Of a stretch of 15,642 bases of DNA, positions 6,295 through 13,170 are shown in pieces. Position numbers and translations under genes: made by a program. The DNA lies in contig MSXM01000003.1 in NCBI GenBank assembly GCA_002083565.1, positions 555-16,196 on the forward strand, written 5' to 3'. The stretch comes from Nitrospira sp. ST-bin4 (GTDB lineage Bacteria; Nitrospirota; Nitrospiria; Nitrospirales; Nitrospiraceae). Within the stretch, counting starts at the first letter, position 1. The number at the start of each line of letters is the position of its first letter. The notes beneath the pieces are model-generated. The model saw nothing but the letters and a program-made list of their open reading frames with translations. It was not told where the DNA came from and did no database searches.

Positions 6295-7659
6295 CTAGGA
6301 TTGGGCGCCGACACCGGCCGGTATGGCTCGATACGGACAGCGTTGCATTCGAATATGGTCTTCGTACTCCTGGCGGAACAATTTCAGACTGCTCTGCACC
6401 AAGACCGATGCGCCCGTCACCAGGGTGCAGTATCCTGTGCCTTTCACAAATCCGCAGAGCTGAAGGAGACTGTCGAGATCCTTTTGGGCTCCCTGGCCTT
6501 CTTCAATTTTGGCCATCAACGCAGCCAGATTGATCGTTCCCATTCTGCAGGGAGGACATTGGCCGCAGCTTTCGTTCTTGAAGAAGTCGGAAAACTGAAG
6601 TGTCTTTGCGATCATACAGGTTGCATCGTCGACGACGATCACGCCCGCCGAGCCCAAACCCGTTCCGGCCTTTTTCAATGAATCGAAATCCATGGCCAGA
6701 TCGAGCTGATCCGCCGTCACCATCGAAAAGGCCGGGCCGCCTGGAAACACCGCTTTGATCTTGCGGCCTCCCGGCACACCCCCTCCGCATTGCTCGATCA
6801 AACTCCGTATCGTGACGCCCATGGGCATTTCATACACACCGGGCCGATTGACCGCGCCGCTCAATGAAAACATCATCGTGCCGGGACACCGTTCCGTACC
6901 GACCTGTGTAAACCACGTCGCTCCCTTGTGAAGAATTCGAGGAATGTTGCACAGTGTCTCGACATTGTTCACCAATGTCGGTTTGCCGTAGAGACCGAAG
7001 TCCGTCGGGTAGAATGGCGGCTTCTGCCTCGGCATGGCCGGACGGCCCTGCATGGACTCCAGCATGGCGGTCTCTTCTCCCGCGACATAACTACCGTGGC
7101 CTTCGAAGACTTGCAATTCGATGTCGAACCCGCTCCCCAGCACATTCTTCCCGAGAAAACCCCGCTCTTTTGCCTGTGCCAGAGCTTTCTTCAGATTCTC
7201 TCGTTCTTCATGATACTCATGGTTCACATAAATGAAGGAGGCCTTGGCCTTCACCGTATGTGAGGCAATCAGACAGCCCTCAATCAATTGATGCGGCAAC
7301 GTCTTCAGTAAGTGGCGGTCCTTGAATGTCCCCGGTTCATGTTCGCCCGCATTGCACACAAAGTAGCGCTCCTGAACCCGGTGATTGAGCACCTTGTCCC
7401 ACTTGACCCCGGTCGGAAATCCTGCTCCGCCCCGTCCACGGAGACCTGCCTTCTTCAATTCATCGACGACTTGCGTCGCCTTTAATTCAGTGACACATCG
7501 TGTCCAGGCTTCATACCCCCCGACCTTCAAATAGCCGTCAATCTCCCAAGGGGCGCCATCGAGTTTTTGAACAAGACGTGGTTCTGCCGCAATCGACATC
7601 GTCCATCCCGCGTGAAAAATCACAACTTTGGAGCTCGTACTATACGGCTCCATATCCAT
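6295..7659 (-). CDS. nuoF: NuoF-like NAD(P)H-binding flavoprotein with 4Fe-4S site
   Basis: Homologous to the 51-kDa NADH/FMN subunit of complex I and to the diaphorase subunits of NAD-linked hydrogenases and formate dehydrogenases; 454 aa from this start. Seen: the FMN glycine-rich loop GLRGRGGAGFPTGVKW (72-87), NAGEHEPGTFKDR (103-115), GSYVAGEETAML (189-200), a SLBB-like middle region, and four cluster ligands, Cys365/368/371 in ESCGQCPPCRMG plus Cys411 in GYCTLV. Deviations from complex I: NADExEPG reads NAGEHEPG (Asp to Gly), and the usual Cys in YICGEE is Ala. Neither NuoE nor NuoG is adjacent; instead a ferredoxin gene follows 9 bp later. The start is uncertain: ATG 7659 has a poor ribosome site, and ATG 7599 (MSIAAEPRL) fits a common NuoF N-terminus equally well. 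It may feed or drain ferredoxin rather than belong to complex I. Confidence 0.85.
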   Translation of the reverse strand: MDMEPYSTSSKVVIFHAGWTMSIAAEPRLVQKLDGAPWEIDGYLKVGGYEAWTRCVTELKATQVVDELKKAGLRGRGGAGFPTGVKWDKVLNHRVQERYFVCNAGEHEPGTFKDRHLLKTLPHQLIEGCLIASHTVKAKASFIYVNHEYHEERENLKKALAQAKERGFLGKNVLGSGFDIELQVFEGHGSYVAGEETAMLESMQGRPAMPRQKPPFYPTDFGLYGKPTLVNNVETLCNIPRILHKGATWFTQVGTERCPGTMMFSLSGAVNRPGVYEMPMGVTIRSLIEQCGGGVPGGRKIKAVFPGGPAFSMVTADQLDLAMDFDSLKKAGTGLGSAGVIVVDDATCMIAKTLQFSDFFKNESCGQCPPCRMGTINLAALMAKIEEGQGAQKDLDSLLQLCGFVKGTGYCTLVTGASVLVQSSLKLFRQEYEDHIRMQRCPYRAIPAGVGAQS

Positions 7660-7770
7660 GTCCGTCAAGGCAACAGGTCAGGAATGGGCCTAAATCTCAA
7701 TTGGTTAGGACTAGGGGACCTATTGGAGCTGGGTATAGAGAGCCAAAAACAGCGTAGGAGAGGAGCAAAC

Positions 7771-7808
7771 CCGCTCACCGGGGGGGGGGTGACCCGACCG
7801 GTGAGCGG
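7771..7808 (-). terminator. Perfect 11-bp inverted repeat with poly-G loop
   Basis: CCGCTCACCGG (7771-7781) and CCGGTGAGCGG (7798-7808) are perfect inverted repeats. A run of ten G spans 7780-7789, partly in the arm and mostly in the 16-base loop. It begins seven bases after the stop of the PuuD-like gene on the minus strand, so a role in ending or processing that transcript is likely. The T-run (GTTTTT) comes only about 20 bases later, so it is not a textbook intrinsic terminator. The remaining 110 bp up to the NuoF-like gene shows no convincing promoter. Confidence 0.5.
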
Positions 7809-7814
7809 ACAGCT

Positions 7815-8402
7815 CTATCTAAAGTGGCTGCCGGCTCCCATGAAGAACAACATGGGAATCGAGAGCATAAAATTCACGCGCGAGGCCAGTAGGGCAGTCC
7901 GTCCCCATTGGGCCATCTCCGGCGGCGCGGGGGTGCCTTGGGCCGCAGCCGTCACAGCCGCAATGATTTTCTTCTGGTTCGGCCAGATGATCCCATGGAC
8001 GTTGCCCAACATAATGATGCCCAGCAACCCACCGATCGCCACGGCCACCGCTCCTGTTCCGCCTCTGTGGTACATGGCGCCGTACAAGAGCACCCCGGCA
8101 ATCACTGTCACGGTCGCTCCGTGCCGGAACCAATTCAGCGCCATGGGCATCAGCTTGGGAATCACGATGTTCTTAGTCGGCCCATCCAAACTCTTCAAGA
8201 ACGCGGCATTGATCAAGTTGAAGAAATACAAGAGTCCGATCCAGGTGATGCCGGCCAGGAAGTGAATCCAGCGAAGGATGATCTGGCCCCAATCCGCTTC
8301 GCCTGCGCCAATGCCGGTCATCCCAAGATACAACCCTATTAACACAACGGTGAGCGCGAACCCCGCGGCCATCGTCTGCGTCGGATTTTCAAGAAATTTC
8401 AT
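7815..8402 (-). CDS. Membrane protein of the PuuD / urate-oxidase N-terminal type
   Basis: A 195-aa integral membrane protein. Hydrophobic segments are visible at about 12-29, 44-63, 95-111, 117-137 and 172-190. Motifs such as RWIHFLAGITWIGLLYFFN (44-62), ALNWFRHGA (88-96), NVHGIIWPNQKKI (134-146) and SRVNFMLSIPMLFFM (174-188) match the membrane domain that in PuuD-type proteins (misleadingly named urate oxidase N-terminal) precedes a cytochrome c domain. That heme domain, with its CxxCH, is absent here. Conserved histidines at 47, 94 and 136 could bind heme or metal, but this is inference. GAGG lies five bases before the ATG at 8402. No purine-degradation genes are nearby, so a role in urate metabolism should not be assumed. 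Confidence 0.75.
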   Translation of the reverse strand: MKFLENPTQTMAAGFALTVVLIGLYLGMTGIGAGEADWGQIILRWIHFLAGITWIGLLYFFNLINAAFLKSLDGPTKNIVIPKLMPMALNWFRHGATVTVIAGVLLYGAMYHRGGTGAVAVAIGGLLGIIMLGNVHGIIWPNQKKIIAAVTAAAQGTPAPPEMAQWGRTALLASRVNFMLSIPMLFFMGAGSHFR

Positions 8403-8539
8403 AGCTCCCTCTCATCGAACGGTTGACTGTAAGCCCATACCTGTACTGTAGCCCTTCTTCGAATGTCAAGTTCGTACGCCTTGCCGTTCATCAAACGTAC
8501 GGAGAAGGTACCAGCGATTCTTCCTTTGATGCGAGACAC
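8399..8539 (-). other. Possible short coding frame between mdh and the PuuD-like gene
   Basis: The 158-bp gap is open in the mdh frame from just after the mdh UGA to a TGA at 8401-8399, which overlaps the PuuD-like ATG as ATGA, a layout typical of coupled genes. The 53 codons read as GKYVVVKVSRIKGRIAG and so on, with alternating hydrophobic residues like a small beta-rich protein. The first usable start is GTG at 8539 (46 aa); ATG at 8491 would leave 30 aa. Neither has a clear ribosome site. It may be a small protein, a decayed 3' extension of mdh, or chance. Confidence 0.25.
8440..8469 (-). promoter_or_regulatory. Candidate promoter of the PuuD-like gene
   Basis: On the minus strand a perfect TTGACA (8469-8464) is followed after 18 bp by TACAGG (8445-8440), a poor -10. 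It lies 38 bp before the ATG. If functional, the PuuD-like gene is expressed separately from mdh. Confidence 0.35.
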
Positions 8540-8560
8540 CTTGACGACGACGTATTTTCC

Positions 8561-9502
8561 TCACGCCATGAGCCGGTCGACAGCGGCGCAGAGTTCTCGG
8601 ACAGCGTTCGCCGACGTTTCCAATGCCGCTTGCTCGTTGACCGTCAGCTCGTATTCCACGATCTGTTCCACGCCGCTGCGTCCGATCTTGACCGGAACCC
8701 CCACGATGACGTTCTTTAATCCATACTCGCCTTCACAGAGGACCGAGCAGGGCAGCACCCGCTTCTCATCGTGAGAAATCGCCTCAACCATATCTACCGC
8801 TGAGGCGGACGGAGCATAGAAGGCACTGCCTGTTTTCAACAGGCCTACGATCTCCGCTCCTCCGTCACGCGTCCGTTGGATAATCGCATCCAGTTTGTCC
8901 TTCGACATCAGGTCTGAAACGGGCTTGCCCTTCACAGTGGTATAACGCGGGAGCGGCACCATCGTATCGCCATGGCCTCCCAAAACCATGGCCTGCACGT
9001 CAGGTCCCGGCACGTTCAATTCGGCCGCGATGAACGAGCGCATTCTGGCGGAATCCAAGATACCGCCCATGCCGATGATTCTGGATTTGGGCAGTCCGCT
9101 GACCAGGCGCGCCACATGGACCATGGCGTCCAACGGATTGGTGACCAGAATCAAGATGATGTCCGGAGAGCGGGCTACCAATTGCGACACGACGGATTTC
9201 ACGATCTTCGCATTGGTCGACAGCAGCTCGTCGCGGCTCATGCCCGGTTTTCTCGGAATGCCGGACGTAATGACCGCGACCGATGAGCCGGCGGTTTCGT
9301 CATAGCCATTGGTGCCGACGACGCGGGTGCTATAGCCGCACACCGGTCCGGCTTGCGAGATATCGAGCGCCTTGCCCTGCGGCATACCCTCCGTGATATC
9401 GACCAAGACGACATCGTAGATGTCTTTCTCGGCCAAGCGCTGCGCCGTCGTTCCTCCTACATTCCCCGCACCCACCACGGTAATTTTAGGACGCCCCATC
9501 AT
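8561..9502 (-). CDS. mdh: Malate dehydrogenase, LDH-like type
   Basis: NAD-dependent malate/oxaloacetate interconversion in the oxidative or reductive TCA cycle. The 313-aa length is normal for the LDH-like MDH group. Seen: the Rossmann loop VVGAGNVGG (9-17), Asp35 at the end of strand 2 (VDIT), which favours NAD over NADP, substrate arginines Arg84 and Arg90 in GIPRKPGMSRDEL (malate/oxaloacetate specificity, not lactate), Asn122 in VTNPLD, Asp150 and Arg153 in ILDSARMR, and the catalytic His177 in GGHGDT. ATG 9502 is chosen because GAGG lies five bases upstream; the GTG at 9508 would place the ribosome site inside the start. If the host fixes CO2 by the reductive TCA cycle, as Nitrospira does, this enzyme would work in that direction. 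That is family and lineage knowledge, not something shown here. Confidence 0.95.
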   Translation of the reverse strand: MMGRPKITVVGAGNVGGTTAQRLAEKDIYDVVLVDITEGMPQGKALDISQAGPVCGYSTRVVGTNGYDETAGSSVAVITSGIPRKPGMSRDELLSTNAKIVKSVVSQLVARSPDIILILVTNPLDAMVHVARLVSGLPKSRIIGMGGILDSARMRSFIAAELNVPGPDVQAMVLGGHGDTMVPLPRYTTVKGKPVSDLMSKDKLDAIIQRTRDGGAEIVGLLKTGSAFYAPSASAVDMVEAISHDEKRVLPCSVLCEGEYGLKNVIVGVPVKIGRSGVEQIVEYELTVNEQAALETSANAVRELCAAVDRLMA

Positions 9503-9510
9503 CGCCACCT

Positions 9511-9538
9511 CGTGAATCGTAAAACGTGAAGCGTGAAG
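9511..9538. repeat. Four tandem heptamers CGTGAAK/CGTAAAA
   Basis: CGTGAAT (9511), CGTAAAA (9518), CGTGAAG (9525) and CGTGAAG (9532) follow each other without a gap, immediately upstream of the mdh ribosome site. Period 7, at most two changes from CGTGAAG. Confidence 0.8.
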
Positions 9539-9555
9539 CGCGCCATCCCCGGACG

Positions 9556-9576
9556 CCTCACTCCTGACCCCTCACG
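9556..9576. repeat. Three tandem heptamers CCTCACN-like
   Basis: CCTCACT (9556), CCTGACC (9563) and CCTCACG (9570) are head to tail. The last copy, read on the minus strand, is CGTGAGG, one base away from the CGTGAAG of the neighbouring block, so the two blocks form an imperfect inverted pair 17 bp apart. The last unit supplies the TGA of the 135-aa gene. Confidence 0.75.
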
Positions 9577-9979
9577 CATGTTCATGCTCTGTCCAGCCCG
9601 CCACTTTGAAGTTGATCGTGCAGACGAAATTATCGCCGTCGTAAAAATTCACTTTGATCTTCTTTTTGCCGTACGTCTTGGCTAGAAATGCTTCGGGATT
9701 GTCGACCAATTCCTGATAGCCGCCTGCCGGATATTCGCCCAAGTCATGAAAGACCACGATCATGCCCGCTTTCACTTCTTGCAACACTTTGGCCCGACAT
9801 CGAGGATAAACCTCCCAGAATTTCGCCTCGATCAGTTCTTTGGTCGGCTCCTGGCGATCTTCGCCCTGTTTTAGCGGCTGCGCAAACTTCGCCAGCCGGC
9901 GGATGTAGGGATACTGATGGCCGGTAAACAGCTTATAGAGCCAGGACGGAACCGCGGGTCTCTCTACTGGATTCGCCAT
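9572..9979 (-). CDS. Conserved-looking protein of unknown function
   Basis: A 135-aa soluble protein that I do not recognise. It has no signal peptide or membrane segment. The N-terminal half is helical and basic (SWLYKLFTG, PYIRRLAKFAQPLKQ). The second half looks like a mixed alpha/beta fold: AGMIVVFHDLGEYPAGGYQEL (71-91), then IKVNFYDGDNFVCTINFKVAGW (108-129). It ends in EHEHA. Two isolated cysteines (61, 120) and His78 do not form a known motif. The ATG at 9979 has GGGG five bases upstream; the frame is open to a GTG at 10018, but that one lacks a ribosome site. It lies 44 bp behind the large VWA-domain gene on the same strand, so the two are probably co-transcribed. The stop codon lies inside a heptamer repeat. 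Confidence 0.7.
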   Translation of the reverse strand: MANPVERPAVPSWLYKLFTGHQYPYIRRLAKFAQPLKQGEDRQEPTKELIEAKFWEVYPRCRAKVLQEVKAGMIVVFHDLGEYPAGGYQELVDNPEAFLAKTYGKKKIKVNFYDGDNFVCTINFKVAGWTEHEHA

Positions 9980-10023
9980 CGATTCCCCGTACCTTTCGCC
10001 CAGTCCTTCGCGGCACACATCTG

Positions 10024-13000
10024 CTATCTGGTCAGTCTATGATACATGCGCGGCAATCGAGATGGCAGCGATTCTACACGGTCGATCACGGCAAACTGTA
10101 CGTCACCGTACATACGACGCATGTAGAGATCGGCCTCCCGATCGATGGTCACACAAAACGGATTGATGCCTCGTTGCCTGGCTTCCCGAAGCGCCGTCTT
10201 GGTGTCCTCCAAGGCATACTCGTCCTTATATTCGCCGTCCAGCGGCCGACCGTCGCTTACGAGGATCAAGAGCCGGTGGATCGCATCACGCGCCAGCAAC
10301 TTGGCCGAGGCATGACGGATGGCCGCCCCGTCACGGTTTTGTTGACGCGGGCCGAGCCCGCCCAGCCGAAGGGCCGTGGCAGGTCCCAATCGATCGTCAA
10401 AATCCTTGATCGTGAGAAAGTCGACCGAAGCGCGCCCCTGGCCGGAATAGGCATAGAGACCATACTGATCGCCCACCGCCTCCAACGCCTCACAGAGCAG
10501 CACGAGACTTTCCTTTTCAACGTCGATCACCCGGCGTCCGCTGTCAAGCCGTCGGCTCGTCGATCCGCTGACGTCGACCAGAAACGCGACCGCCACCTCG
10601 CGCTGCCGCTTTTCACGTCTGACATACAGACGGTCATCTCCTTCCGAGCCCGCTCGAAGTTCCGCGGCTCTTCGTACGACGGCATCGATATCCAGATCAT
10701 CTCCATCGGCCTGCCCTGCGACCCGGCGGAACGCCGGAGGACGCAGGTTCTCAAAGATTCTGCGAAGCGACCTGATCGCGCTCCGATGTGCCGCAAGTAT
10801 CTCGTCCACGCTTTCTGCTGACCCTGTCTCCGCCGGCCGTTCAGCCACCAGACACCAGTTCACTCGATAATCCTGAATCGTATGGTCCCACTCCGGGTAT
10901 CGAACCGTGCGAGCCTCATGAGCTGTCGATTCCGGCATCGGCTGCGGTTCGACCTCCAGTGCGAGTAACTCTTCGACGAGAGACAACGACTGCCCGCCGG
11001 CGAGCACCTCCCTGCCCATGGATTCCTGCTCGCCACGAGTTCCCTGACCGGACCCTGTTCGTTCATTCGTTCCGCCCTGCAGGCCGGCCATCCGATCCCG
11101 TTCCGTCTCGATCTCATCCGTACGTTCGACCGGCTCCCGATCTCTTGTGATGAACTCCGGACTCATCGCACCGCGATAGACCCAATTGGTTACGGGCCGG
11201 TAGTTGTGATGCATCGACTCCGAGGCGGTCGGCCCTACTCCGAGCTCCGTCGACTCCTCAGTCGCCTGATCCGCTTCGATCAGCTCGGCGCGAGGCGCCA
11301 GGAGTTCTTCCATCCTGACATAGAGATCATGGGCCAGGCGAACGGACCGCTCTGCCGTTGCCGTGGTCTGGAAAAGAGGTTGGCACATGGTCCATAGGAT
11401 AGAGACTTCTTCTTTGACGGCATGGGGCACCGCGGAGTCGGCTGACTCGCCCGTCGAGAGCCTCAACAGACAATCAACGATCAATTCCTTGACCGTCAGC
11501 CCATGGGCAGGATCGCGTGGAACGACGGCTTCAGCGGCCAGCTGCGCCAGTTCGCGCCGCAGACCGGGATACTCTGCCTGAAGTAAGAAGTCGATGCGCG
11601 CGTCTTCCAGGACAGTCCACACATCTTGAGCAAGACGCGGGTGAGGGTAGAGCTGAAACAAGGCCTTCAGTGTATCGGACGTCGCGTCAGTCGGCCGGCC
11701 ATATCGTTGCCGCACGAGCTGGACCACATCGGCAAGGGATTCCAGCCGGAGCCGATAGGTTCCGAATTCCACGTGGCCCGCTTCATGGGCCGCCATCACC
11801 AGATACAACCGCTCATTCGCTTCAGCTGTCGGGTAGCGGCGTAACACCGCCGGCAATGAAATGGTGCGTCCATCGGCGCTTACTGTTGCGCGGGCCGGCG
11901 AGGCAGCCGGTGAATCCGGCAAGGCCGCAATCGTGACGTCTGTTCCACAGAGCCCTTGGACAAAGAGTTTGACCCGGCGGGCGACGCGCCGAAGCGGGAC
12001 ACCGCTCATCGCCGCTTCGACCGAGGCAAGGGCTTTCTGTGACTCCACCGCAAAATATGTTTGTGCGCCTTCCCGACTGTACGCCAGCACTTCCATCCCG
12101 GCCTTGAACCAATTCTCGAACCGGGAAAGGGCTTGAGGCGCATCGCCGATCAGACCGATGACGTCCGGGCACCGCCGGAGATAATTCAGTGCGCTTTCTG
12201 CATCCTGTTCGGCAAGCAGCGCACCGTACTGCAACACTTTGATCTGCCACTCTTCCGCAGGCAGCGCGCGCAGCAGGCGAGGCGACTCCGCCAGCCAGGT
12301 CACGCCGGACTGAGCCGACCGCCCGGCCAGCACGATCCCCAATGACAATGCCTTTGAACGGACGCTGGGATGCTCGATATCTTCCAGAATCGTCGGGCTC
12401 GTGCGCATGAATTCCATTGCGGCCATGTAATCCGGCTTGCCGAGCGTATTCGGCGCCACCAGTTTCATGCCGAACGCCAGCCAGTCCCGTACGTCGCCGA
12501 TTGGGAGCACCGAAGCCACTCTGGGAATCTGGCGAATGTATTCGAGTCCAACGACCACATCGACCGATGTCAGCTCGATGCCGATGTCGAGCCATGGCCG
12601 CACCTCGCCGAGAGAAGAGACGGACAGAATCTGAGGCGTCACTCGCAGATATTCCAATGTGACATTGGCATCCCGATCAGCCAGTTCCAACCCGATCTCG
12701 AGCACAGCCGTCCGTGCTTCAGGTGGTTCGAGCAGACCCAGAATCAGCGGACTGTCTTTGAAGTATTTGAGCGCCGTGGCGCCGGATGATTCGGCCAACG
12801 CGACTCCCAGATCAAGCCAAGGAACGACGTGCGCGAGGCCGGCACGCCGATCCAGTTCAGGAAGCGCTTCGACCGCCGCATGCACCGCCTTGGCCGACAG
12901 GTCTTCGAGTTCATCCAGCAATTCCCGCACTGCCGCCATCGTCTGTGCTGTGCCTGCCGTCCCCGCCATCTTCGCGACGAGGGCTTCCGCAACCTCGCCT

Positions 13001-13056
13001 CCCAGTTCGGGAACCAGCCGTTCGATCAACGTGTTGTGTGCTGAAGAACCTGTCAT
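10024..13056 (-). CDS. Large NorD/CobT-like protein: helical repeats, HEAGH motif, VWA domain
   Basis: A 1010-aa cytosolic protein in three parts. Residues about 78-350 hold seven degenerate repeats of 36-43 aa (helix-turn-helix, consensus like LDIGIELA...ALEYLRxxP), an alpha-solenoid-like array. Residues 412-535 carry HEAGH (424-428) and, 55 residues on, LEDARID (483-489), the spacing of a gluzincin-type zinc site also present in NorD- and CobT-like proteins. After a charged, low-complexity linker (640-690) comes a VWA domain (about 821-1005) with MIDAS residues in FLVDVSGSTS (Asp828, Ser830, Ser832) and LVSDGRP (Asp935). NorD-type proteins work with a MoxR/NorQ AAA+ ATPase to mature or activate metalloenzymes; none is seen here, nor any norBC gene. 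The target is therefore unknown. The start at 13056 has only a weak ribosome site (AAGAG), but a good promoter precedes it. Confidence 0.88.
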   Translation of the reverse strand: MTGSSAHNTLIERLVPELGGEVAEALVAKMAGTAGTAQTMAAVRELLDELEDLSAKAVHAAVEALPELDRRAGLAHVVPWLDLGVALAESSGATALKYFKDSPLILGLLEPPEARTAVLEIGLELADRDANVTLEYLRVTPQILSVSSLGEVRPWLDIGIELTSVDVVVGLEYIRQIPRVASVLPIGDVRDWLAFGMKLVAPNTLGKPDYMAAMEFMRTSPTILEDIEHPSVRSKALSLGIVLAGRSAQSGVTWLAESPRLLRALPAEEWQIKVLQYGALLAEQDAESALNYLRRCPDVIGLIGDAPQALSRFENWFKAGMEVLAYSREGAQTYFAVESQKALASVEAAMSGVPLRRVARRVKLFVQGLCGTDVTIAALPDSPAASPARATVSADGRTISLPAVLRRYPTAEANERLYLVMAAHEAGHVEFGTYRLRLESLADVVQLVRQRYGRPTDATSDTLKALFQLYPHPRLAQDVWTVLEDARIDFLLQAEYPGLRRELAQLAAEAVVPRDPAHGLTVKELIVDCLLRLSTGESADSAVPHAVKEEVSILWTMCQPLFQTTATAERSVRLAHDLYVRMEELLAPRAELIEADQATEESTELGVGPTASESMHHNYRPVTNWVYRGAMSPEFITRDREPVERTDEIETERDRMAGLQGGTNERTGSGQGTRGEQESMGREVLAGGQSLSLVEELLALEVEPQPMPESTAHEARTVRYPEWDHTIQDYRVNWCLVAERPAETGSAESVDEILAAHRSAIRSLRRIFENLRPPAFRRVAGQADGDDLDIDAVVRRAAELRAGSEGDDRLYVRREKRQREVAVAFLVDVSGSTSRRLDSGRRVIDVEKESLVLLCEALEAVGDQYGLYAYSGQGRASVDFLTIKDFDDRLGPATALRLGGLGPRQQNRDGAAIRHASAKLLARDAIHRLLILVSDGRPLDGEYKDEYALEDTKTALREARQRGINPFCVTIDREADLYMRRMYGDVQFAVIDRVESLPSRLPRMYHRLTR
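12007..12825 (-). repeat. Coding region for seven degenerate 36-43-aa helical repeats
   Basis: Protein repeats in the VWA protein start near residues 78, 116, 154, 191, 234, 272 and 313. Each has the pattern L-x-x-G-x-x-L-A, about eight residues, A-L-x-Y-L-R/A-x-x-P-x-x-L. Units four and seven carry small insertions. The DNA itself is too diverged to show direct repeats, so the array is old. Confidence 0.65.
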
Positions 13057-13096
13057 GACTCTTGATCCACCATCAGCGCAGTACGCGAAGGGGTGG

Positions 13097-13125
13097 ATTG
13101 TAAAGGAGCGATTTTCCCTTGTAAA
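13097..13125 (-). promoter_or_regulatory. Predicted promoter of the VWA-protein gene, overlapping a divergent one
   Basis: On the minus strand: TTTACA (13125-13120), 17-bp spacer, TACAAT (13102-13097), both near consensus. The same DNA read on the plus strand gives TTGTAA (13098-13103), 18 bp, TAAACT (13122-13127), a weaker promoter for the ferredoxin-thioredoxin reductase gene. TTGTAAA occurs twice, 21 bp apart (13098, 13119). The two promoters would exclude each other sterically. Confidence 0.5.
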
Positions 13126-13170
13126 CTAGCCGCTCGCGGCAGTGACCGCCATTGTCGAGAGGAGCATCCC

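Noticed and set aside
7567..8265. 232-aa plus-strand open frame across the NuoF/PuuD-like gap
   Set aside because: It runs antisense to two recognisable genes and through the G-run hairpin, with no recognisable domain.
7815..8402. Urate oxidase function
   Set aside because: Only the membrane domain is present, no heme domain and no purine-degradation neighbours; the family name is historical.
8561..8563. Selenocysteine or programmed read-through at the mdh UGA
   Set aside because: Malate dehydrogenase is complete at this codon, and no hairpin resembling a bacterial SECIS was seen just after it. The open frame is kept only as a finding to check.
9511..9576. CRISPR-like array
   Set aside because: Units are only 7 bp and contiguous, with no spacers and no cas genes.
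10039..10821. 260-aa plus-strand and 11822-12595 minus-strand 257-aa frames inside the VWA gene
   Set aside because: They lie within the coding region for the VWA domain and the solenoid, which are clearly read in one frame; the translations look like shadow frames without motifs.
11768..11782. HEAGH taken as proof of an active protease
   Set aside because: The same motif occurs in NorD/CobT-like proteins without shown proteolysis; it supports a metal site at most.
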